Assembly (NCBI RefSeq): GCF_000686025.1
Contig: NZ_JMLQ01000003.1
Coordinates: 496,001-560,000 of the forward strand
Direction of reading: 5' to 3'
From: Rhodococcus sp. UNC23MFCrub1.1
GTDB taxonomy: Bacteria > Actinomycetota > Actinomycetes > Mycobacteriales > Mycobacteriaceae
Length of the DNA stretch: 64,000 nucleotides
This document shows, one piece after another, positions 39,203-48,888 of the stretch. Position 1 is the stretch's first letter, and each line of letters opens with the position of its first letter. A program made the position numbers and the translations under genes. The notes below the pieces were generated by a model that was not told the DNA's origin, made no database searches, and saw nothing but the letters and a program-made list of their open reading frames with translations.

Positions 39203-39664
39203 CTATGCCGGGCTTGCGGACCCGTGTAGGGCGGCCCGAAGGGCCTTCGCGTTGCTATCGAGATCGGCGGCAGGCCACCTGGCGTCGGATGGCCACAGGT
39301 CCGGCATTCGATCGTGTCGGAGCCTGGGGACAATGTGAATGTGCAGATGAAACACGGTCTGACCGGCTGATGATCCGTTGGATTGAATGATGTTGACACC
39401 GCTGGCGCCTGTGGCGGTTCGCGTCGCTGCAGCGATGTGGCGGGTGGTGTCGGCTAGAACGTGAGCGGTGGCTGTGTCGAGTGAAAATATGTCTGGGATG
39501 TGGACGTAGGGGATGACTAGGACGTGCCCCAACACAGCTGGCACGTCCGGCAGAAAGGCGAGCACCTGGCTGGTCCGCAGGATCTCCCGGGCCGGAGCAT
39601 CGCCATTCGCTATCAAACAGAATGCGCAGCCATGGGCGGGGGTGGCCGCGATCGGTGACGGCAT
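39203..39664 (-). CDS. HIT-family nucleotide hydrolase/transferase
   Basis: A 153-residue histidine-triad protein. The triad HLHIHIV is at residues 106-112, with His106, His108 and catalytic His110; the N-terminus has CAFC (13-16), a position often used for zinc in HIT proteins, and LAFLPDVPAVLGHVLVIPYVHIPDIF is the typical strand-helix segment. HIT enzymes hydrolyse AMP-linked or dinucleoside polyphosphate substrates. It is the last gene of a tight operon: its ATG lies 13 bases after the membrane-protein stop. Linked to two TIR proteins, it could break down a nucleotide product of TIR activity; this is inference. It could also be an unrelated housekeeping passenger. Confidence 0.88.
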   Translation of the reverse strand: MPSPIAATPAHGCAFCLIANGDAPAREILRTSQVLAFLPDVPAVLGHVLVIPYVHIPDIFSLDTATAHVLADTTRHIAAATRTATGASGVNIIQSNGSSAGQTVFHLHIHIVPRLRHDRMPDLWPSDARWPAADLDSNAKALRAALHGSASPA

Positions 39665-39677
39665 CCGTTGACTCCTA

Positions 39678-40241
39678 TTACTTGGGTCGATTTGTGGGCG
39701 GGGTTGTACCTACCGTTGTGGTTGTGGTTGTGGTGCTGGTAATGGTCGTCGAGGTGGTCGCCGGTGCGGGTGTGGTGTCGGCATTGGTGGTCTGGCCACT
39801 GAGCACTAGGAGTGTCGTGATGACGCACGTAACTACAGCCAGTGGGGCGTAGAACAGGGAGAGGCTGATTGACCTGCCGGTTGCGAACCATGCGTGTCGG
39901 GTGACGTAACCGCGGGGGTCAATCTCAAAGTTATGCAGCGTTTTCGAGGCTACGTCGCGGTAGATGTCTCGGAATGCGCGTTCTTGGCGCAGATAGTAAG
40001 TATCGAGGATCCAGAAGGCGGCGATGGGAATTAGGGCGGCGAGGGCCACTCCGAATTGCTGACGACTGATGGCGAACCCGATTAGGGCCGATGACAGGGT
40101 GACTGCCCACCCCTTCATGAGGAACGAGTTGTTGGCGAGGCGGGTGATGACTGCCTGCACGAAGTCCATGTGCTTGTGGTGGTCGGCACGGTCGATGGGC
40201 GGCTGGGGTGGCCCTGCGGCGGGAGGTTGAATGTTCGTCAT
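39678..40241 (-). CDS. Three-helix membrane protein with Thr-rich tail (candidate effector)
   Basis: A 187-residue protein. After a Pro-rich, charged N-terminus with a helix (HKHMDFVQAVITRLANNSF), hydrophobic segments lie at about 45-61 and 63-80, a charged amphipathic stretch YLRQERAFRDIYRDVASK follows, and a third segment lies at about 126-148. The last 37 residues are almost all Thr, Ala and Pro. The helix plus two-TM hairpin plus charged helix recalls small SLATT-like 2TM effectors of nucleotide-signalling defence systems, but I cannot assign it to that family with certainty. Its ATG overlaps the stop of the TIR gene (ATGA), so it is translationally coupled to it. Confidence 0.75.
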   Translation of the reverse strand: MTNIQPPAAGPPQPPIDRADHHKHMDFVQAVITRLANNSFLMKGWAVTLSSALIGFAISRQQFGVALAALIPIAAFWILDTYYLRQERAFRDIYRDVASKTLHNFEIDPRGYVTRHAWFATGRSISLSLFYAPLAVVTCVITTLLVLSGQTTNADTTPAPATTSTTITSTTTTTTTVGTTPPTNRPK

Positions 40242-40795
40242 CAGACCCCTGGTCGGACGAACGAGCTTAGGCGTTGCGATGTGCCGGACGGCGATATTGC
40301 GATCGGACCCAGATTTCCTGGGGAAATCTGTTGTTGTTCGATTCTGGGGTAGAGGCCTATGTACTCATCCCCGGTAAACCGGCCGCCGCTTGAATTGTCT
40401 ATCGGGAGGATCGAGACCCGTTCCCGGCCTTTGCGGCCGTCGAAGTATCCCAGTTCCCAAGGCATCCATCTCGATGCCTGTGCGTTCTGTGACGTCGCGT
40501 AGATCAGAGTGTGTGATCGGTCCATTTGCCTGCGAAGCTGTGAGGCTGTCGCTGGCGACACCTTCTCGCGGTCGAGTTGAGTGTCGTCAATCCAGTCCAC
40601 GTACACGGTGAGCCCTTTGCTCTGCAGCCACTCCCGTACCCCGAGGATCACCCGAGCATCGCGCACGCTATGGCTGAGGAACACATCGAACGTCCCAACG
40701 GCTGCTTTAGTCTGTAGGCCGAGGCTGGTGGCCGCAGCTGATGCCGTCACTGCGCCAGCTCGTTTGGTGAAGAAGCTTTCGTCGTAGATAGTCAC
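40241..40795 (-). CDS. TIR-domain protein
   Basis: A 184-residue protein. Residues about 35-150 form a TIR domain: FDVFLSHSVRDARVI (strand A and box 1), LQSKGLTVYVDWIDD (strand B), LIYATSQNAQASRW and then MPWELGYFDG, with Glu114 in the position of the NAD-cleaving catalytic glutamate. Bacterial TIR domains of this type consume NAD+ or make cyclic ADP-ribose signals. The GTG start at 40795 overlaps the stop of the upstream TIR-like gene (GTGA) and its own stop overlaps the membrane-protein ATG. A longer upstream reading lies inside the preceding gene and is rejected. The first 34 residues are Ala/Thr-rich without a domain. Confidence 0.85.
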   Translation of the reverse strand: MTIYDESFFTKRAGAVTASAAATSLGLQTKAAVGTFDVFLSHSVRDARVILGVREWLQSKGLTVYVDWIDDTQLDREKVSPATASQLRRQMDRSHTLIYATSQNAQASRWMPWELGYFDGRKGRERVSILPIDNSSGGRFTGDEYIGLYPRIEQQQISPGNLGPIAISPSGTSQRLSSFVRPGV

Positions 40796-41277
40796 AGCCG
40801 GGTGACGCCCCGCTCGGCCCAGGAGCCAATGTTGCTGCGGACCTGCGCGTAGGTGGCTTGAGTGTCGATCCTGCCCGCCCCGTCGCGGCGGGTGGGGTCG
40901 AACAGCGGGATGCGTCCTGCTCCGATACCGGCGGCGACGAACGGGTCGGCGCCGATCGAATCCGACGTCCCCATTGAGGACAGGCCGTGGATGCGAACAC
41001 CAACCATTGGTCGCCGGTCGTTCCATGCCTTAATGATCTCATACTTGACCCACGGGCGGGTTGAGGTCTGTTGACCGACAAGCACGATGACCGCGCGCTT
41101 GTATCGCATTTGGTCGTCGATCCAGGTCTCGATGGCCTCAGGGCCGCGCCGTCGAACGGACTCCCATTCTTGCGAATTCAAAACGGGCTGCCCCTCGAGC
41201 GCGTCAATGTTGCGTACCAGCTGGACTCGATGCACGTCGCGGTCGTAGTGGAAACTGTAGAAAACGGTTTTTGGCAT
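40792..41277 (-). CDS. ThsB-like / MTH538 TIR-like protein (DUF1863)
   Basis: A 161-residue protein of the MTH538 TIR-like family, the family of the Thoeris sensor ThsB. Hallmarks are VFYSFHYDRDVHRVQLVRN (residues 5-23), NSQEWESVRRRGPEAIETWIDDQM (34-57), VIVLVGQQTSTRPWVKYEI (63-81, with Glu80) and GVRIHGL (93-99). In Thoeris, ThsB-type proteins detect infection and synthesise a nucleotide signal. ATG 41277 is chosen because GGAGAGAGG precedes it and the domain starts at residue 4; an ATG at 41295 is also in frame. It is the first gene of a four-gene overlapping operon. No ThsA (SIR2/SLOG or Macro) is found beside it. Confidence 0.87.
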   Translation of the reverse strand: MPKTVFYSFHYDRDVHRVQLVRNIDALEGQPVLNSQEWESVRRRGPEAIETWIDDQMRYKRAVIVLVGQQTSTRPWVKYEIIKAWNDRRPMVGVRIHGLSSMGTSDSIGADPFVAAGIGAGRIPLFDPTRRDGAGRIDTQATYAQVRSNIGSWAERGVTRL

Positions 41278-41824
41278 GTACCTCTCTCCAATCACGGCGA
41301 ACCCAGTGTTATGTGGGGCGCACCAAGCCGGTCGCCCACATCCGGATGGTGACCCACCTGTCCGAATCGTGCCCGATTCTTCCTGATTGCACAGTGCGTT
41401 TGTAGTTCCACTGTCGGTGTCGTCGAGGAGGCTGATGGTCGCGGGGCGATGCGGCAGGGTTCACTCAATATACAAGTCCACACGGGGCAGAGCGGACGGG
41501 AAAATGCGACTCCGGGCGCGACACCGACGGTGAGCGTTGGGGGATGTCGGGGGTTGCCAAGGATGGTGGCTGCCCCGGGTTGAGTTGATCCGGTGTAAAT
41601 GTCTAGTCCTGTGAGACTGGGGGTGTCGAGCCAGATGCGGGTAGCTGACCCGCGCCGGAAGGCGCGTGAGAACTTTTCGATGGGTATGCGGGCGGGGACT
41701 GGGTGGCCGGCCCTGAGGAGGCGGCGGGTGTGGGCTGTGAACGCGGGGACGAGCCACAGCGGTCAGGACACCTTCAGAAGGACGTTCGTTACGTCAATCC
41801 GAGCACTGCGCGAGGGAGCTCACC
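41278..41824. other. Intergenic region with no intact gene
   Basis: About 550 bases upstream of the TIR operon. It must hold the operon promoter close to 41290-41330 on the minus strand, but no clear -35/-10 pair stands out. The stretch from about 41460 to 41780 is G-rich on the plus strand and open in several frames without recognisable protein similarity. It leads into the methylase-like fragment at 41825. Confidence 0.5.
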
Positions 41825-42016
41825 GTGACGGAACCAGGCGACATCGTGGCCCAGCCAACACGGAATGGCATGATCGCCAGGGTGTGGAACAAATCTGGCT
41901 GGCTCGCGGGACCGCACACCGAACTGCTCAGGGTTGTCGAAAGCGCGGACTTCGACCCCGAGTACATCGCTATCTGCCTGTCGTCACGACTGACGGACCT
42001 AGTTTCGTGCCGATAA
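41825..42016 (+). pseudogene. Fragment resembling a DNA-methylase/HsdS target-recognition segment
   Basis: A 63-codon reading from a GTG with GAGGGA before it. The sequence EPGDIVAQPTRNGMIARVWN, then GWLAGPHTELLRV and DPEYIAICLSS, follows the pattern seen in specificity/TRD segments of N-6 adenine methylases and HsdS (a PGD-V start, a small-residue turn and a D-P-Y-A-L-S helix). It stops at once, so it is either a small gene or a fragment of a lost restriction-modification gene. Upstream codons in the same frame extend to about 41735 without a methylase motif. Confidence 0.4.
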
Positions 42017-42052
42017 TCGACATTATGTCAACTATTGTGAATCTCCCGCCCC

Positions 42053-42613
42053 CTACCGCGCCAGGTACCTCGCCAGGTGCAGTCCACCCGAGAACGTCCG
42101 CGTCTCCACCAACTCCAGACCCGCCCACTCGTCGAGCGCCGTGAAGAACGGCGTACCGGCGCCCACCAGAACGGGGTGCGTCATGATCACGTACTCGTCG
42201 ATCAGCCCGGCCCGCATCGCAGCCGCGGCCAGTGTGGCGCCGCCGATGTCCATCGGGCCACCGTCGCCGGCCTTCAGGCGGACGATCTCCGCCACGGCGT
42301 CACCTGTGACGAGCCGCGCGTTGCCCTCCACCGCGTCCAGGGTCGACGAGAACACCACCTTGGGCATGTCGCGCCACCGACGGGCGTACGCGACGTGCGC
42401 GGGCGTCGCCCCTGGCTGCCGATCGGCCGTCGGCCAGTGCGCGTTCATCGCCTCCCACAGCCTCCGCCCGTAGAGCGTGAGGCCCGTCGAGTCGACGCGG
42501 TCGGACCACCACTGGAACGCCTCGTCGCTCGGCACGCTCCAGCCGAGGTCGCCATCGGGCGCCGCGACGTAACCGTCCACACTCGTGTTCATCGCGAATC
42601 TCAGTGTGCGCAT
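42053..42613 (-). CDS. Dihydrofolate reductase-family protein (RibD C-terminal type)
   Basis: A 186-residue protein of the DHFR-like/RibD_C fold, which binds NADPH. The N-terminus MRTLRFAMNTSVDGYVA is the usual first strand, TLYGRRLWEAM is the nucleotide-side segment, and GGATLAAAAMRAGLIDEYVIMTHPVLVGAGTPFF is the highly typical C-terminal motif. True folate activity is unlikely; these small relatives are of unknown function. It follows a second such gene on the same strand with 12 bases between, indicating a tandem pair transcribed together. Confidence 0.88.
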   Translation of the reverse strand: MRTLRFAMNTSVDGYVAAPDGDLGWSVPSDEAFQWWSDRVDSTGLTLYGRRLWEAMNAHWPTADRQPGATPAHVAYARRWRDMPKVVFSSTLDAVEGNARLVTGDAVAEIVRLKAGDGGPMDIGGATLAAAAMRAGLIDEYVIMTHPVLVGAGTPFFTALDEWAGLELVETRTFSGGLHLARYLAR

Positions 42614-42625
42614 GACGTTTCCCCG

Positions 42626-43189
42626 TCAGCGGCGCACATCGAACACCTGCTTCTGGACACCGTTGCCGTAGACCTCGTGCTCGACGAGCGTCAGCACCGT
42701 GGTGTCCTTGTCCGTGTCGCTGAACAGGCGCAGTCCGGCGCCGAGCAGCAACGGGAACACCAGCAGGTGGTATCTGTCGACCAGCCCGGCGTCGGCCAAC
42801 GCACGTCCCAGCGTCGCGCTCCCGTGCACGAGGATCGGTCCGCCCTCGGTCTCCTTCAGCGCGGCGACGTCGTCGAGTGATCGAAGAACCGTTGCAGGCC
42901 AACGCGAATCATCATCATCGAGCGTCGTCGAGACCACGTACCGCGGCATCGCGTTGTATCCGGCGAAGTCCTCCATCGTCGGCCACACGGGCGCGAACGC
43001 CTCGTAGGATCGGCGACCGAGCAGCAGTGCGGCGGCCTCCCCCTGCTCCCGCCCCTTGATCTCGTACGCGGCCTCGTCGAACTCGACGTCCGTGAAAGTC
43101 CAGCCCGCGTTGCGGTATCCGGCCTCTCCACCAGGCGCCTCCATCACGCCGTCGAGCGAGACGAACGCGGTGACGATCAACGTGCGCAT
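42626..43189 (-). CDS. Dihydrofolate reductase-family protein, second copy
   Basis: A 187-residue RibD_C-type protein: MRTLIVTAFVSLDGVMEAPGG at the N-terminus, LLLGRRSYEAFAPVW in the middle and the HGSATLGRALADAGLVDRYHLLVFPLLLGAG motif near the end. The ATG at 43189 has AAGGAG seven bases upstream, and is chosen over a longer reading. It diverges from the ArsR-SRPBCC pair; ArsR, SRPBCC and DHFR-like genes are often found as such a group in actinobacteria, which suggests common control by ArsR. Confidence 0.88.
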   Translation of the reverse strand: MRTLIVTAFVSLDGVMEAPGGEAGYRNAGWTFTDVEFDEAAYEIKGREQGEAAALLLGRRSYEAFAPVWPTMEDFAGYNAMPRYVVSTTLDDDDSRWPATVLRSLDDVAALKETEGGPILVHGSATLGRALADAGLVDRYHLLVFPLLLGAGLRLFSDTDKDTTVLTLVEHEVYGNGVQKQVFDVRR

Positions 43190-43303
43190 GTGCACTCCTT
43201 CGTTCCCGGTGGGCGCTGGTCGGCCCACGAACACTCTGACCGACGCGCACCCCGAAAGTCATCGGTTGCGCCACACCCCGGATCGCCTGTAATACTTACC
43301 CTC

Positions 43304-43648
43304 ATGGCTAACCATACGGCAGAACTCGACGCCGTGCTCACCGCCCTCGGAGATTCGACGCGGCGAGCAGTCGTCCGGCGTCTCGGTGCCGGTCCGGCAA
43401 GCGTCGGTGAACTGGCGGCGCCGTTCCCGATCGCGCTTCCGACCTTCCTCAAACACGTCCGCAGTCTCGAGTCGAGCGGGCTCATTCGCACGGCCAAAGT
43501 AGGACGCGTCCGGACGTGCACTCTGCACAGGGAACGACTCGACCTCGTCCAGGACTGGCTCGACGATCAACGACACCTCTGGGAGAGCCGCACGGATCGG
43601 CTCGAACAACTCGTCACCTCCCCGACTCCGACGGAAGAAGACTCATGA
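43304..43648 (+). CDS. ArsR-family transcriptional regulator
   Basis: A 114-residue winged-HTH regulator. LDAVLTALGDSTRRAVVRRLGAGPASVGELAAPF is the typical first half and LPTFLKHVRSLESSGLIRTAKVGRVRTCTLH the recognition helix and wing. No Cys metal site (CVC) is present, so it is likely not a metal sensor. ATG 43304 is the natural start. Its stop overlaps the SRPBCC start (ATGA), giving a coupled pair of the type often called ArsR-AHSA1. Confidence 0.92.
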   Translation: MANHTAELDAVLTALGDSTRRAVVRRLGAGPASVGELAAPFPIALPTFLKHVRSLESSGLIRTAKVGRVRTCTLHRERLDLVQDWLDDQRHLWESRTDRLEQLVTSPTPTEEDS

Positions 43649-44121
43649 CCGCGCTCCCGATCGATCCTGCCCTCGACCTCGTACTCGATCGCGTCATCGC
43701 GGCTCCTCGTCACCGCATCTGGGAGGCATGGACGAACTCGTCGTTGCTGTCACAGTGGTGGACACCGGCACCCACCGTCACTCGGGTGGACCACCTGGAG
43801 GTGCGACCGGGCGGGGCGTTCGTCACCGAGATGAGCGACGACGGAACGACATTCGTGCCCCACACCGACGCCGTGTTCCTCGTCGTCGAGCCCGACACCC
43901 GGCTGGTGTTCACCAACACTCTCGACAGCGGGTGGCGCCCCGCGTCGCCGCAACCGGTCGCGATGTCAGCGGAGATCACGCTGACCCACCACCCGCGCGG
44001 CACTGCTTACCGGGCCGTCGTCCGTCACGGAGATCCGACGACACGCGATCGTCACGCGAGCCTCGGGTTCGCGGAAGGGTGGGGCTCGGTCACCGCAGCA
44101 CTCGCCCGGCTGGTCGAGTAG
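43645..44121 (+). CDS. SRPBCC/AHSA1-family protein
   Basis: A 158-residue START/Bet v1-fold protein of the AHSA1 type. The opening LVLDRVIAAPRHRIWEAWTNSSLLSQWW is diagnostic, and GGWG-like FAEGWGSVTAALARL ends the fold. Such proteins bind small hydrophobic ligands in a cavity, or act with co-chaperone-like roles. It is translationally coupled to the upstream ArsR gene, whose effector-like partner it may be. No catalytic residue can be pointed to. Confidence 0.9.
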   Translation: MTALPIDPALDLVLDRVIAAPRHRIWEAWTNSSLLSQWWTPAPTVTRVDHLEVRPGGAFVTEMSDDGTTFVPHTDAVFLVVEPDTRLVFTNTLDSGWRPASPQPVAMSAEITLTHHPRGTAYRAVVRHGDPTTRDRHASLGFAEGWGSVTAALARLVE

Positions 44122-44136
44122 TCGGGCGGCTGTAGC

Positions 44137-44760
44137 GTGTCGGGCGTGAACTCCTCTCGTACCCTCGGTGTCCTGCTGGCCTCGTCCGCGTCGCTCGTCC
44201 TGGTGCTGTCCGGATGCAGCTCCGACAACGACACGCCATCTGCCGCCACCTCCTCCAGCGCCGCATCCTCGTCCGCGGGGTCGTCGTCGACCGCAGCTGC
44301 CGAGTCGTGCCCCACCGCGGCGCCCGAGTCCGGTGCCGCGGCCGAGTGGGACCTCGACGGTGACACGGGCAGCATCGCGGTGACCGGGTCCACCGACGAT
44401 GCCGCTCCCCTGGTCACCGTCGAGGCACCCTTCAGCGTCGCGGAGACGCAGGTGCAGACATTGCAGGCCGGCGACGGCCCCGTCGTCGCGGCGGACGCCA
44501 CCGTCTCCGTCTGCTACATGGGCGTCAACGGACGCGACGGATCCACCTTCGACAGCAGCTACGAGCGCGGCGCCCCGGTCGAATTCCCCCTCGACGGTGT
44601 CGTGGCCGGTTTCCAGAAGGCCATCGCCGGCCAGACCGTGGGATCGACGATCGGCGTCGCGGTGACCTCCGCGGACGGTTACCCCAACGGTCAGCCGCGC
44701 GCGGGCATCCAGCAGGGCGATTCTCTGATCTTCGCGATCAAGGTTCTCGGCGTCAGCTGA
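44137..44760 (+). CDS. FKBP-type peptidyl-prolyl isomerase lipoprotein
   Basis: A 207-residue secreted lipoprotein. GTG 44137 (or 44146) starts a signal peptide with lipobox LSGC; the diacylglyceryl Cys lies near residue 27, followed by a Ser/Thr/Ala-rich spacer of about 30 residues. The FKBP domain, residues about 90-207, shows GDGPVVAADATVSVCYMGVNGRDGSTFDSSY, GVVAGFQKAIAGQTVGSTI and the ending DSLIFAIKVLGV. The expected role is proline isomerisation for proteins folding outside the membrane. Modification would involve the Lnt encoded earlier in the window. Confidence 0.93.
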   Translation: MSGVNSSRTLGVLLASSASLVLVLSGCSSDNDTPSAATSSSAASSSAGSSSTAAAESCPTAAPESGAAAEWDLDGDTGSIAVTGSTDDAAPLVTVEAPFSVAETQVQTLQAGDGPVVAADATVSVCYMGVNGRDGSTFDSSYERGAPVEFPLDGVVAGFQKAIAGQTVGSTIGVAVTSADGYPNGQPRAGIQQGDSLIFAIKVLGVS

Positions 44761-44765
44761 GCAGC

Positions 44766-44966
44766 ATGACGAGGGACGTGCCGGTCGACCGCGGACCGCT
44801 GTTCGACGGTGTCCGCATCGGCCGGCCGGCGACCGGTGCGTTGATCGACGCGGGGTATCGCACGGTGCACGACCTCCCGGCGAACCTCGCGACTTTGTCC
44901 GCGCTACACGGAGTGGGGCCGTCCGCGATCAGGCGGTTGGCCGAGGCACGCGACGATCGGCGATGA
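44766..44966 (+). CDS. Small helix-hairpin-helix protein
   Basis: A 66-residue protein. After a short N-terminal part, GRPATGALIDAGYRTVHDLPANLATLSALHGVGPSAIRRLAEA is a complete tandem HhH unit ending in the GVGP turn that contacts the DNA backbone. Small free-standing HhH proteins of this kind (RuvA-C/PolX-like) are common and uncharacterised. The ATG at 44766 follows the FKBP stop by five bases. It stands directly before the HelD-like remnant. Confidence 0.78.
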   Translation: MTRDVPVDRGPLFDGVRIGRPATGALIDAGYRTVHDLPANLATLSALHGVGPSAIRRLAEARDDRR

Positions 44967-44999
44967 GGGGAACCTCGCCAGAATCGACGCGGCACTGCG

Positions 45000-45648
45000 G
45001 CACCGCAGGCGGAGACTCCGCACAACGATGCGCGAGAGGAGATCTGGGCGGTTCTGGGCGAGATCCTCGTCGACCGCCTCGTCGCGAACGTGTCGGCCGG
45101 CGAGCTGGCGTCGTCGCTGCGTGAAATCGACGAGCTCTGCGACCGAGTGGAGTCGTCGTGGACGGTGATCGATGCTCCCGATCTCGTCGCCGACCTCTGG
45201 ACTGTGCCGGCGTACCTACGCCACTGCGCACCCTGGCTCGACGACGATGACAGGGCGGCGGTCCGCAGGAACGTCGGGTCCCCCTGGACCACAGCAGATC
45301 TCCCGGTCCTCGATGTCGCTCGTCGCCGCCTCGGCGATCCACGGGCGACGGCGATGCGCGCGCGCCGCGCTCGTGCCACGCTCGGTGCGCACCACCGGCG
45401 TGGGCGTCCGGCACGCCGACGTCGACGACCTGGCGGCGGTGCTGGACGAGCGGGCCGCGACGAGTGAGGGTGTGGCCTGCGTCATCGGGATGCCGTCTCT
45501 ACCGGACACCGCGAGGATCCGATCGTCGAGCGCACGATCGGCGAAGGGCCTCGGGTTCGATCTCGTCGACCGGTCGAGTGCGGACAGCGCCGTCGATCGC
45601 TACGTGGCGATGACCCGCGCGACCCAGCAGCTCGTCGTACTCCGTTGA
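45000..45648 (+). pseudogene. Decayed HelD/HelR-type RNA polymerase-associated ATPase
   Basis: Two pieces of one ancestral gene in different frames. The first, from about 45000 to 45340, reads ENIW-like EEIWAVLGEILVDRL, then YLRHCAPWLDDDDRAAVRR, then ADLPVLDVARRRLGDP, close to the insertion domain of HelD/HelR motor ATPases, which release stalled RNA polymerase. The second, from about 45390 to 45648 in another frame, reads GVRHADVDDLAAVL, then KGLGFDLV and DRYVAMTRATQQLVVL, the UvrD-like motifs V and VI. The whole N-terminal region with Walker A and B and much of the middle are missing (intact HelR is about 700 residues or more). Nonfunctional. Confidence 0.7.
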
Positions 45649-48827
<3,179 letters not shown>

Positions 48828-48844
48828 TCTCGCTCCTGAACACC

Positions 48845-48884
48845 ACACCACCCCCGCACCGAGTCCTCGGTGCGGGGGTGGTGT
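48845..48884. terminator. Bidirectional hairpin terminator after katG
   Basis: A perfect 19-bp inverted repeat: ACACCACCCCCGCACCGAG at 48845-48863, a TC loop, then its exact complement at 48866-48884. It lies 18 bases after the katG stop and five bases before the stop of the convergent lipase gene, so it serves both strands. Confidence 0.88.
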
Positions 48885-48888
48885 CGTC

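Noticed and set aside
39715..39760. Apparent trinucleotide repeat (GTTGTGGTT type)
   Set aside because: It is the coding strand complement of the Thr-rich tail of the membrane protein, not a separate repeat or CRISPR element.
41461..41757. 98-codon minus-strand frame rich in His and Pro
   Set aside because: Composition-driven; no domain, no ribosome site and no conserved neighbour.
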